From the NCBI RefSeq assembly GCF_903944925.1, contig NZ_CAJATU010000121.1, forward strand, positions 1-64,000: a DNA stretch of 64,000 nucleotides. The letters run 5' to 3'. This DNA comes from an uncultured Rhodopila sp. (GTDB lineage Bacteria; Pseudomonadota; Alphaproteobacteria; Acetobacterales; Acetobacteraceae). Positions 17,244 to 26,140 of the stretch are shown here, one piece after another (the first letter of the stretch is position 1; every line of letters begins with the position of its first letter). Below the pieces are notes generated by a model. It worked only from the letters and a program-made list of their open reading frames with translations, was not told the origin of the DNA and ran no database searches. Position numbers and translations under genes: made by a program.

Positions 17244-18091
17244 CCGGCGTGATCGCGTTCCAGGGCGTTCCCGGCGCCTATTCCGACCTCGCCTGCCGGG
17301 CGGCGTTTCCGGGCATGACCACCTTGCCGTGCCTGACCTTCGCCGCCGCGATCGAGGCGGTGCGGGCTGGGCAGGCGACCCTGGGCATGCTGCCGTGCGA
17401 GAACAGCCTGGCCGGCCGGGTTTCGGACATCCACGCGCTGCTGCCGGACTCCGGGCTGTTCATCATCGGCGAGCAGTTCCAGCGGGTGGAGCACTGCCTG
17501 CTGGGTGTCAGGGGCGCCACTATCGGCGATTTGCGGCGCGCGCATTCGCACTCGGTGGCGCTGGGGCAGGTGCGGCAGATTCTCGCTGAACTCGGGCTGG
17601 TCGCGGTGGTGGAGGGCGATACCGCCGGGGCGGCGCAACTCGTTGCCCAGTGGGGCCGCAAGGAGGACGCGGCGATCGCCTCCTCCCTGGCGGCGGAGAT
17701 CTACGGGCTGGACATCCTGCGCGCCAATGTCGAGGACGCGGCGCATAACACGACCCGGTTCTATGTCGTGTCGCCCTGGCCGGTGAAGGTGGACGAGGCG
17801 ACCCCACACCTGATGACGACGTTCGTCTTCCGCGTCCGCAACGTGCCGGCGGCGCTGTACAAGGCTCTGGGCGGGTTCGCCACCAACGGCATCAACATGA
17901 CCAAGCTGGAGAGCTACATGCTGGCCGGCGAGTTCACCGCCACGCAGTTCCTGTGCGATGTCGAGGGCCATCCCGAGCAGCCCGGCCTGCGGCGGGCGCT
18001 GGAGGAGCTGTCGTTCTTTTCGACCGAAGTGCGCGTGCTGGGGGTCTACCCGATGGCGGCGTTCCGGCTGGCGCAGGGGGCGGGGGATTAG
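17240..18091 (+). CDS. pheA: Prephenate dehydratase PheA (monofunctional, with ACT domain)
   Basis: 283 residues from the ATG that overlaps kdsB. The catalytic part shows IAFQGVPGAYSDLACR, MLPCENSLAGRVSDIH and the key NTTRF motif (Thr needed for catalysis). The C-terminal ACT domain (about residue 195 on) has RNVPAALYKALGGFATNGIN and KLESYM, the equivalent of the Phe-binding ESRP loop. It converts prephenate to phenylpyruvate and is expected to be feedback-inhibited by phenylalanine. There is no chorismate mutase domain, as is usual in alphaproteobacteria. Confidence 0.96.
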   Translation: MTGVIAFQGVPGAYSDLACRAAFPGMTTLPCLTFAAAIEAVRAGQATLGMLPCENSLAGRVSDIHALLPDSGLFIIGEQFQRVEHCLLGVRGATIGDLRRAHSHSVALGQVRQILAELGLVAVVEGDTAGAAQLVAQWGRKEDAAIASSLAAEIYGLDILRANVEDAAHNTTRFYVVSPWPVKVDEATPHLMTTFVFRVRNVPAALYKALGGFATNGINMTKLESYMLAGEFTATQFLCDVEGHPEQPGLRRALEELSFFSTEVRVLGVYPMAAFRLAQGAGD

Positions 18092-18284
18092 GGCTGGATC
18101 GCGACTCGTCATGGGCCGGACACGCCGCATATGCACTAACTTATCCGAGGGGACGGCGGCCCGTCGCACGATGGTGGCGGCAGGGGTGGCCCGACGATAC
18201 ACGTCGCCGCGCATTCCCGCATCCGCGCCAACAACGAGCCAATCCGTGCCATAACCCCCGTTCGCAAAGGCATTTGCGCTTGCG

Positions 18285-21200
18285 ATGAACATCTCCGCAC
18301 CCTTCATTGCCCGGCCGATAGCAACCTGGCTGCTCGCCATCGCCATCCTGTTGTCCGGGCTGCTCGGCTACCAGGCGCTGCCGGTCTCGGCGCTGCCGGA
18401 AGTTGACTTCCCTACCATCCAGGTCGTCACCCAGCTTCCCGGCGCCAGCCCGGAAACCACCGAGACCCTGATCACCGCCTCGCTCGAACGCCAGTTCGGG
18501 CAAATCCCCGGCCTGCTGCTGATGACCTCGCAAAGTGCCGAGGGCACCAGCCAGATCACCCTGCAATTCGCGCTGAACCGATCGATGGACTCCGCGTCGC
18601 AGGACGTGCAGGCGGCGATCAATGCCGCCTCCGCGACCCTGCCGGTGAACCTGCCCTATCCGCCGACATACTCGAAGGTGAACCCGGCGGACGCGCCCAT
18701 CCTCAGCCTGGCGCTGACCTCCGACACGGTGCCGATCGACGTAATCAGCGATTCAGCGGACACGCTGCTGCAGCCGAAATTCTCCGAAATCGGCGGCGTC
18801 GGCCGGGTCACCGTGATGGGCGGCATGCGTCCGGCGGTGCGGGTGCGGGTCGATCCGGCGCGTCTGGCGGCCTACGGCCTGGCGATGGAGGACGTCCGCA
18901 CCGCGGTCGCCGCCGCCAACGTGAACGGTGCCAAGGGCGGGTTCGACGGGCCGCGGCAGTCCTTCGCGCTCGGCGCCAACGACCAGTTGGTCGATGCCGC
19001 CGCCTACCGGAACCTGGTGATCGCCTGGCGCAACGGCGCTCCGGTGCGGCTGTCCGCCGTCGGCAGCGTCGTCGGCGGGGTCGAGAACGACCGCGTCGGC
19101 GCGACCTTTGACGGCATACCGGCCGTTGTGCTGGATATCCAGCGCCAGCCCGGCGCGAACATCGTCGAAACGGTGGAGGCGCTGAAGGAGGCGTTGCCGA
19201 AGCTGCGCAGGGCGATCCCCTCCGGCATCCAGGTCTCGATCGTTACCGACCGCACCGAGACGATCCGCGCCTCGGTGCGCGACGTCCAGTACACGCTGGT
19301 GATGTCGGTCGTCCTGGTCGTGCTGGTGATCTTCGTCTTCCTGCGCAGCGCCCGGGCGACCTTTATCCCCGCCGTCGCGTTGCCGCTGTCGCTCGTCGGC
19401 ACTTTCGGGATCATGCACCTGCTGGGCTACGGCGTGGACAACCTGTCGCTGATGGCGCTGACCATCGCCACCGGATTCGTCGTGGACGACGCCATCGTCA
19501 TGATCGAGAACGTGGTCCGCTACATTGAGCGCGGCGTTCCGCCGCTCGAAGCCGCCTTCCGCGGCGCCGCGCAGATTGGCTTTACCATCGTCTCGCTGAC
19601 GGTGTCGCTGATCGCCGTGTTCATCCCGCTGCTTTTCATGACCGGCGTGGTCGGGCGTCTGTTCAAGGAATTCTCGGTCACGCTGTCGGTCGCGGTGATC
19701 GTCTCCGCGGTGATCTCGCTGACCCTGACGCCGATGATGTGCGGGCGGCTGTTGAAGCCGGCGGCGGACGAGAAGCCCGGGCTGATCGCGCGGATCAGCG
19801 AACGCGGCTTCGACCGCCTGCTCGCCGGCTATCGCAGCAGCCTGGACTGGAGCTTCCGGCACCATCGCTTCGTGCTGGCCGTCGGTGTGCTGACGCTGAT
19901 CGGGACGCTGGGGCTTTATGCGATCGTGCCGAAAGGCTTCCTGCCGCGCCAGGACACCGGCGTGATCCTGGCCGTGACCGAGGCGGCGCAGAGCGTGTCG
20001 ATCCAGAAGCTGGCCGAAATGCAGGGCCGGATGGCGGCCATCATTCGGCGCGATCCGGCCGTCACCGGCGTGGTGTCGTTCGTCGGCGCCGGGACGATCA
20101 ACACCACGCCGAATACCGGGCGGCTGACCATCGCGCTGAAGCCGGTTGGCCAGCGCGACCGGATGGATGCGGTGGTGGCCCGCATGCAGGCCGCGATCAC
20201 CGGCATTCCGGGCATCACCGCCTTCTTCCAACCCGTCCAGGACATCCAGATCGGCACCCGGGTCAGCCGCACGCCGTACCAATATACTTTGATGGATACC
20301 GATGCGGCCGAACTCGCCGCCTGGGCGCCGCGGCTGCGGCAGAAGCTGGCCACATTGCCGGAACTGCGCGACGTGGCGAGCGACCAGCAGGACGAAGGCT
20401 TCCGCACGATGATTACCGTCGATCGTGCCGCCGCCATGCGTCTTGGCGTGTCGATGCAGGCGATCCAGGACACGCTGTATGACGCGTTCGGCCAGCGTCA
20501 GATCTCCACCATCTTCGGCCAGGCCAACCAGTACCGCGTGGTGCTGGAAGCCGATCGGCCGTGGCAAGCCGAACCGGAGAGCCTGCGGCTGTTGCGGGTG
20601 CCGGGCCTGAACGACGTGCAGGTGCCGCTGTCCGCCATCGCCCGGGTGGAGCGGACGACCGCCCCGCTGGTCATCAGCCACCAGGAGCAGTTTCCGGCGA
20701 TCACCCTGAGCTTCGATATCGCGCGCGGCTATTCGCTCGGCGGCGCCGTCGGCGCCGGGGCCCGGGCGGAGAAGGCTATCGGCATGCCGGATACGATCAC
20801 CGGCAGCTACTCCGGCGATGCAGCGGAGTTCCAGTCGTCGCTGGCGGCCGAGCCATGGCTGATCCTGGCGGCGGTGGTGGTGATCTACATCGTCCTCGGC
20901 GTGCTGTATGAAAGCTGGATCCACCCTGTCACCATCCTGTCCACCTTACCTTCGGCCGGGATCGGGGCACTGCTGGCGCTGATGATCTGCGGCATCGACC
21001 TCTCGCTGGTGGCGCTGGTCGGGATCGTCCTGCTGATGGGCATCGTGAAGAAAAACGCCATCATGATGGTGGATTTCGCTATCGAGGCGGAGCGGGCGCG
21101 CGGCCTGTCGCCGCACGACGCGATGCGGGAGGCGTGCCTGCTGCGCTTCCGCCCGATCATGATGACGACGATGGCGGCGTTGCTGGGCGCCTTGCCGCTG

Positions 21201-21380
21201 GTGCTGGAGCGGGGGGCGGGGTCGGAGCTGCGCTATCCGCTGGGGGTGACGATCATCGGCGGGCTGCTGCTGTCGCAGTTCCTGACGCTGTATACGACTC
21301 CGGCGATTTATCTGGCGTTCGAGCGGATGAGACTGCGCTTCTCCGGGCCCGGGTCGCCCGAACCGGCGGCGGCCGAGTAG
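18285..21380 (+). CDS. RND multidrug efflux permease, MdtB-like
   Basis: 1031 residues, twelve membrane segments with two large periplasmic loops, the RND plan. [19 protein letters not shown] opens TM1. [20 protein letters not shown] and [18 protein letters not shown] are much closer to MdtB/MuxB than to AcrB. The proton-relay Asp pair is in [13 protein letters not shown] (TM4) and the Lys in [15 protein letters not shown] (TM10). It would pump drugs, bile-salt-like compounds or metals with an MdtC-type partner (22863) and a membrane fusion protein. No fusion protein or outer membrane factor gene is adjacent. A 193-base gap upstream, with no clear promoter, separates it from pheA. Confidence 0.93.
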   Translation: [1031 protein letters not shown]

Positions 21381-21428
21381 CCCGACGCATGATGGGCTAT
21401 TCCTGCCCAGCCGCGGTGATGCTGATTA

Positions 21429-21602
21429 TTACTCATTCACCGCCCGTTGTGCCGGTGCGCCATCCGTTTTTGCCGGGGCCGACGCGGAACTTGTAGGAGG
21501 CGCCGGGTTCTCCGCAGCCGGGTGCGATGGCGGCGGCGTGTTGCAGGCAGCCAGTCCGGCAAGCATCGTGGTACAGGCGATCAGAGACAGCAGTGCGCGC
21601 AT
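21429..21602 (-). CDS. Small lipoprotein
   Basis: 57 residues from the ATG at 21602, chosen because AGGAGGTGCCG lies directly upstream. MRALLSLIACTTMLAGLAAC is a lipoprotein signal with lipobox LAAC, so the mature protein would be a lipid-anchored, Pro/Ala/Ser-rich peptide of about 37 residues (NTPPPSHPAAENPAPPTSSA). No domain. It converges on the end of the MdtB-like gene. A similar tiny lipoprotein lies at 22600, on the other side of the PRC-barrel gene. The role is unknown; entericidin-like peptides are the nearest general comparison. Confidence 0.75.
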   Translation of the reverse strand: MRALLSLIACTTMLAGLAACNTPPPSHPAAENPAPPTSSASAPAKTDGAPAQRAVNE

Positions 21603-22058
21603 CGGCACCTCCTGAACGGGTTGAGGCGCCGTAACGGCGGCGATACCGGGGAGTTGCATGCGTGTGCAGCCGCATCGGGCGGCTAATACCAACCGCCATT
21701 GAGACCGACTCTTCGGCGGGGCCGCCCGGTCATGCCGACGAAGCTCGGCATCCACGCCTCCTGGTTGCGCAACCAAAGGCATGGATGGCGGGCCTTCACC
21801 CGCCATGACGGTGAAGCCGATCGGTCACTTTCCAAGGGGGGGTTGGTATAGGCCGCGAACCGTCTTGAGTGTTGCGACCTATCGCCGGCGCCGGGTGGGC
21901 CGCGCCATTTTGATGTTGCAAATATCGGTCGCGGATAGCGATACTTCTGCGACGGATCGTGACGGATCACATGCTGGTCGGTTGCGCGCGCGTCAGGGAG
22001 TCGCCGGCGATGCGCCCGCTACGGACCAAAAAAACCAATCGCTTCGAGGGGGAATGAA
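21603..22058. other. Intergenic stretch with a repeat element and a putative promoter region
   Basis: About 455 bases between the lipoprotein start and the PRC-barrel gene. It contains the palindromic element at 21685-21850. The AT-richer part 21905-21960 (around TTGATGTTGCAAATATCGG) may carry the promoter of the PRC-barrel gene, but the hexamers are not convincing. No coding frame stands out. Confidence 0.45.
21685..21850. repeat. Terminal-inverted-repeat element, MITE-like
   Basis: The 166-base element is bounded by ATACCAACC (21686-21694) and its complement GGTTGGTAT (21841-21849). Nested inside are CGACTCTTCGGCGG against GTGAAGCCGATCGGTC, then TCCACGCCT...AGGCATGGA, and a central hairpin ATGGCGGG (21785-21792)/CCCGCCAT (21799-21806). 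Block order matches the copy at 15405-15538. No ORF. It behaves like a small non-autonomous mobile or RNA-folding element. Confidence 0.65.
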
Positions 22059-22448
22059 ATGACAAAGCTCTCCATGCTCACGACGGCCGCCAGCCTGGCG
22101 ATGGCGTTCGCCGCACCCGTCGCCATGGCGCAGACTCCTTCGGCACATGCCAGGATGGTTCTGGCGGACCACAGCATGCGCGCAAGCATGCTGATCGGCA
22201 TGAAAGTGCTGGACGACCACGGCCAGGTGCTCGGCACGGTCAAGGAAATCCTGGTGAAGGACCAGGCCGTCGAACCGACTGCGATCGTGGCTGTTCTCGA
22301 CCTGAACGCGCTCGCTACCCGGCTCGTGGCGGTGCCACTGAGCCACCTGAAAGTCGAGGGCAACAAAGTGATGATGCCGGGTGCAACGAAGGAGATGTTG
22401 GTCGCCATGCCCCTGTACGATTATGAGGGCGGTGGTCCCGGCCGCTGA
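22059..22448 (+). CDS. Secreted PRC-barrel-domain protein
   Basis: 129 residues. The signal peptide MTKLSMLTTAASLAMAFAA ends near AMA/QT. The mature part has RASMLIGMKVLDDHGQVLGT, then VKEILVKDQAVEPTAIVAV and LVAVPLSHLKVEGNKV, the beta-strand pattern of the PRC-barrel fold found in photosynthetic reaction centre H subunits and many small periplasmic stress proteins. GAGGGGGAATGAAATG gives a good ribosome site. It lies between two RND permease genes and two tiny lipoproteins, which hints at an envelope role, but no specific function is known. Confidence 0.8.
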   Translation: MTKLSMLTTAASLAMAFAAPVAMAQTPSAHARMVLADHSMRASMLIGMKVLDDHGQVLGTVKEILVKDQAVEPTAIVAVLDLNALATRLVAVPLSHLKVEGNKVMMPGATKEMLVAMPLYDYEGGGPGR

Positions 22449-22530
22449 TTGACGCTCGGATAGCGGCTCCGTCTTTGTCATGATGTGTCGGCGCGGGCCC
22501 GGCGCCCTGTAGCGGCACCTGCCGCGACAA

Positions 22531-22553
22531 GCGGCCCGGACAAGCCGGGCCGC
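22531..22553. terminator. Hairpin between convergent genes
   Basis: Perfect 9-base arms GCGGCCCGG (22531-22539) and CCGGGCCGC (22545-22553) with an ACAAG loop, between the stops of the PRC-barrel gene (plus) and the small lipoprotein (minus). The placement suits a bidirectional terminator, though no T-run follows. Confidence 0.45.
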
Positions 22554-22599
22554 GCCTCCTCAGGAGCAAAGCGGGCCGCGCCCGGCTCCGTCATCGGCA

Positions 22600-22794
22600 T
22601 CACTCTCCCAACGCCCGGTCAACCGATCGGCCGGCCGACTGCGCCGGCCCCTTCGGCGGGTCGAGCGTGTCCTGCACCTTCTGCCCGGCCTTATCGAGGC
22701 TTGACCCGGCCTTTTCGGCTGGACCCTGCTGATGACAGGCGGCCAGGGCCGCCAACATGACGGCACAGGCAACAACGGATAAAGTCTTACGCAT
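22600..22794 (-). CDS. Small lipoprotein, entericidin-like
   Basis: 64 residues. MRKTLSVVACAVMLAALAAC is a lipoprotein signal with lipobox LAAC. The mature part (HQQGPAEKAGSSLDKAGQKV, then QDTLDPPKGPAQSAGRSVD) is an Ala/Gly/Lys amphipathic helix of the kind seen in entericidins and small stress lipoproteins. CTTGAGAGGCTTTCATG precedes the ATG (GAGAGG as ribosome site). It is divergent from the MdtC-like gene, with a 68-base gap that must hold both promoters. Confidence 0.78.
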   Translation of the reverse strand: MRKTLSVVACAVMLAALAACHQQGPAEKAGSSLDKAGQKVQDTLDPPKGPAQSAGRSVDRALGE

Positions 22795-22862
22795 GAAAGC
22801 CTCTCAAGCAAGATGAACCGCCGTAACGACAGCGGCCCCGATCGGTTGCATTCGGCCCGGAC

Positions 22863-25800
22863 ATGAACTTTTCAGCCTTCTTCATTGCCCGGCCGGTGGC
22901 GACCATCCTGCTGTCCATCGGGCTGATGCTGTCCGGCATCGTCGCCTACCGGTTCCTGCCCGTCGCGGCGCTGCCCAGCGTCGATATTCCTACCCTGGTG
23001 GTGTTCGCCGCGCGCCCGGGGGCAGACCCGGAGACGATGGCGAACTCCATCGCCGCACCGCTGGAGCGGCGGCTCGGCCAGATTCCCGGGGTCACCGAGA
23101 TCACCTCGACCTCCGTCGTCGGCAACACCAGCATCATCATCCAGTTCGACATCGACCGCGACATCGACGGCGCCGCGCATGACGTGCAGGCGGCGATCAA
23201 CAACGCCACGGTGGACCTGCCGTCGGACCTGCCGACACGGCCGTTCTACCGGAAGTTCAACCCCGCCGACACGCCGATACTGATCATCGCGCTGTCGTCG
23301 TCCACCCTCTCAACCGCGCAGATTTACGACGCCGCCGATACCGTGCTGGCGCAGCGGCTATCGCAGGCGCCGGGGGTAGCGCAGGTGCAGGTGAACGGGT
23401 CCGAGAAGCCCGCGGTGCGCATTCGGCTCGATCCGGCGCGCCTGGCGGCAGCGGGGCTGTCAGGTCAGGACGTCTACACCGCTGTGCGGGCGGCGAACGT
23501 CCTGGAGCCCGTGGGCGGCTTCGAGGGGGTGGACCGTGCCGAGACCATCGGAATCAACGGCCAAATGTGGCAGGCCGGGCAATACGCGCCTCTGGTCCTC
23601 AAGAGTTCCAACGGTGCGATCCTAAGACTGTCCGATGTCGCCAGCGTGGTGAACGGCAGCGCCAACAGCCGGCTGGCCGCCTGGGACGGCAAGCAGCCGG
23701 CGATCGTGCTGAATATCACCAAGCAGGCCGATGCCAACGCCATCGACACGGTGGACGGACTGAAAGCCATGCTGCCCCAGCTCATGCGCTGGCTGCCGCC
23801 GGATATCCAACTCACCGTGATAACCGACCGCACCACGACGATCCGCGGCAGCGTGCAGGACATTCAGTGGACCCTGCTGATCACCATCGTGCTGGTGCTG
23901 CTGGTGGTGCTGCTGTTCATGCGCCGGTTGGTCCCGACTTTGGCCGCCGCCGTGACGGTCCCGCTGTCGATCAGCGGCACGCTCGCCGGCATGTGGTTCC
24001 TCGGGTTTTCAATCGACAACTTCTCGCTGATGGCGCTGACCGTCTCCGTCGGCTTCTGCGTCGACGATGCGATCGTCATGATCGAGAACATCGTGCGCTA
24101 CGCGGAGCGCGGCATGACCCCCATGCAAGCCGCCATCGCCGGCTCGCGGCAGATCGGCTTTACCGTGATTTCGATCAGCGTCTCGCTGGTCGCGGTGTTC
24201 ATCCCGCTGCTGTTCATGGGCGGCATCCTCGGGCGGCTGCTGCACGAATTCGCCATGACCCTGACCATGGCGATCGCGATCTCGGCGCTGGTGTCGCTGA
24301 CGCTGACCCCGATGATGTGCGGCCACTACATGTCGCTGGCCGAACCGAAGGGCGGCCACGGGCTGGCCTGGCGCATCATCGAGCGGGCGCAGGTGGCGGT
24401 CGAGCGGTTCTACGCGCGCACGCTCAACTGGGCGCTGGCGCACCGCACCTTCATGCTGCTGGTCACGGTGCTGACGGTGGTGCTGACGGTGCGGATGTAC
24501 GGGCTGGTGCCGAAGGGTTTCCTGCCGGAGCAGGACACCGGCATCCTCAATGGATTCACGATCGCGGATCCGGATATTTCGTTCGGGGCGATGCAGGAAA
24601 GGCAGCGGCAGGCGGTCGATGTGCTGCTAACCGATCCGGCGATCGCTTCGGTCGCTTCCTTCGTCGGGGTCGCCAACGGGTTTTCAGCGCCCAATCGGGG
24701 CTGGGTGGCGATCAGCCTGAAGCCGCTGCGGGAGCGCGGCATTTCCGCGGACGGCGTGATGGAGCGGCTGCGCGGCAAGCTGGCAGGGGTAGGAGGCCTG
24801 CAGACCATCCTGTTCTCGGCGCAGGATCTTCGCGGCGGCGGGCAGCAAGGCGGCGCGCAATACCAATACGCTTTGATATCCCGGGACCTGGACAAGATGC
24901 GCTACTGGTCGCAGGCCCTGGCCGATCGGCTGAGGCATACGCCCGGAATCGTCGATGTCTCGAGCGACCAGGACAAGGCGGGACCGCAGGTGGATGTCAC
25001 GATCGACCGCGATGCCGCCGCCCGGCTCGGGGTGAAGATGGCCGACATCGACAATGCGCTGAACAACGCCTACTCGCAGCGCCAGGTCTCGACGATCTAT
25101 GCCCAGCGGAACCAGTATACCGTGGTGCTGGAGATCGATCCGAAGCTGCAAACCGATCCGTCGCTGCTGGACAGGCTTTATGTCGGTGCCGCCGGGGGCA
25201 AGCAGGTGCCGCTGTCGGCGGTGGCGCGGTTCGGGCGCAGCACATTGACGCTCGCGGTGAAGCACCGGGGGCCGTACGCCGCGGCATCGATCAGCTTCAA
25301 CCTGGCACCCGGCGTGGCGCTGAGCACCGGCGAGACCGCGGTGGAGGAGGCGACCCTGGCGCTGCGGATGCCCGAGGACGTGCACACCGAATTCGCCGGC
25401 AACGCGATGTTCCTGCAGAAGTCGCTGGCGACCCAGCCGCTGCTGATCGCGGCGGCGTTCATCTCGATCTATATCGTGCTGGGGGTGCTGTATGAGAGCC
25501 TGCTGCACGCGCTGACGATCATCTCGACCTTGCCCGCGGCCGGGCTGGGGGCGCTGCTGGCGCTGTGGCTGACCGGCACCGAGTTGTCGGTCATGGGCAT
25601 CATCGGGATCATCCTGCTGATGGGGATCGTCAAGAAGAACGCCATCATGATGGTGGATTTCGCGCTGGAGCAGGAGCGCCAGTTCGGCAGGTCGCCGTTC
25701 GACGCCATCCACGCCGCGTGCCTGGAGCGGTTTCGTCCGATCACCATGACGACGCTTGCGGCGCTGCTGGGCGCGTTGCCGCTGGCGCTGGCGTTCGGCA

Positions 25801-25979
25801 CCGGGGCGGAGATGCGGCGTCCGCTGGGGATCGCGATCGCAGGCGGGCTGATCGTGTCGCAGATGCTGACGCTGTACACGACTCCGGTCGTCTATCTGGC
25901 GCTTGAGCGTCTGGCGGGCGGCCGATCGGCGATCCTGCATCCGGTGAGGACGACGGATGCGGGCCTGAGCGACGCCTAG
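22863..25979 (+). CDS. RND multidrug efflux permease, MdtC-like
   Basis: 1038 residues with the twelve-TM RND plan. [19 protein letters not shown] and the [20 protein letters not shown] segment match MdtC/MuxC closely (E. coli MdtC has [20 protein letters not shown]). Proton-relay residues are in [12 protein letters not shown] and [15 protein letters not shown]. In MdtABC two MdtB and one MdtC form the trimer, so this gene and the one at 18285 are the likely pair, even though 1.5 kb and three small genes separate them. No membrane fusion protein is encoded nearby. Its stop overlaps the stop of the small membrane protein on the other strand. Confidence 0.93.
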   Translation: [1038 protein letters not shown]

Positions 25980-26140
25980 AGCAGCCGGACCAGCAGATAG
26001 ACGGCGCCGGCCCATATCGGCAACGACAGGAGCACGGCGACCACCAGGCCGCGGATAGCGGGCGCGCGGGTTTCCGCGGCTTCGCCTGGCGTGGTTCGGT
26101 TGTCCGACGAGACGCTGAGATCGAACGCGGCCTGTGCCAT
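25976..26140 (-). CDS. Small single-span membrane protein
   Basis: 54 residues from the ATG at 26140, chosen because GGAGG lies five bases upstream (GGAGGCTGCCATG). A hydrophilic N-terminal half (MAQAAFDLSVSSDNRTTPGE) is followed by one membrane helix, RGLVVAVLLSLPIWAGAVYL, at the C-terminus. The stop overlaps that of the RND gene on the opposite strand. Unknown function; small single-span proteins next to RND pumps sometimes act as accessory subunits (AcrZ is an example), but this one is on the opposite strand, so any link is speculative. Confidence 0.65.
   Translation of the reverse strand: MAQAAFDLSVSSDNRTTPGEAAETRAPAIRGLVVAVLLSLPIWAGAVYLLVRLL

Noticed and set aside
18753-20924. Very long open frame (over 700 codons) on the minus strand inside the MdtB-like gene
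   Set aside because: The sequence is His/Arg/Asp/Gln-rich, the typical antisense shadow of a GC-rich gene. The plus-strand RND protein has all family motifs.
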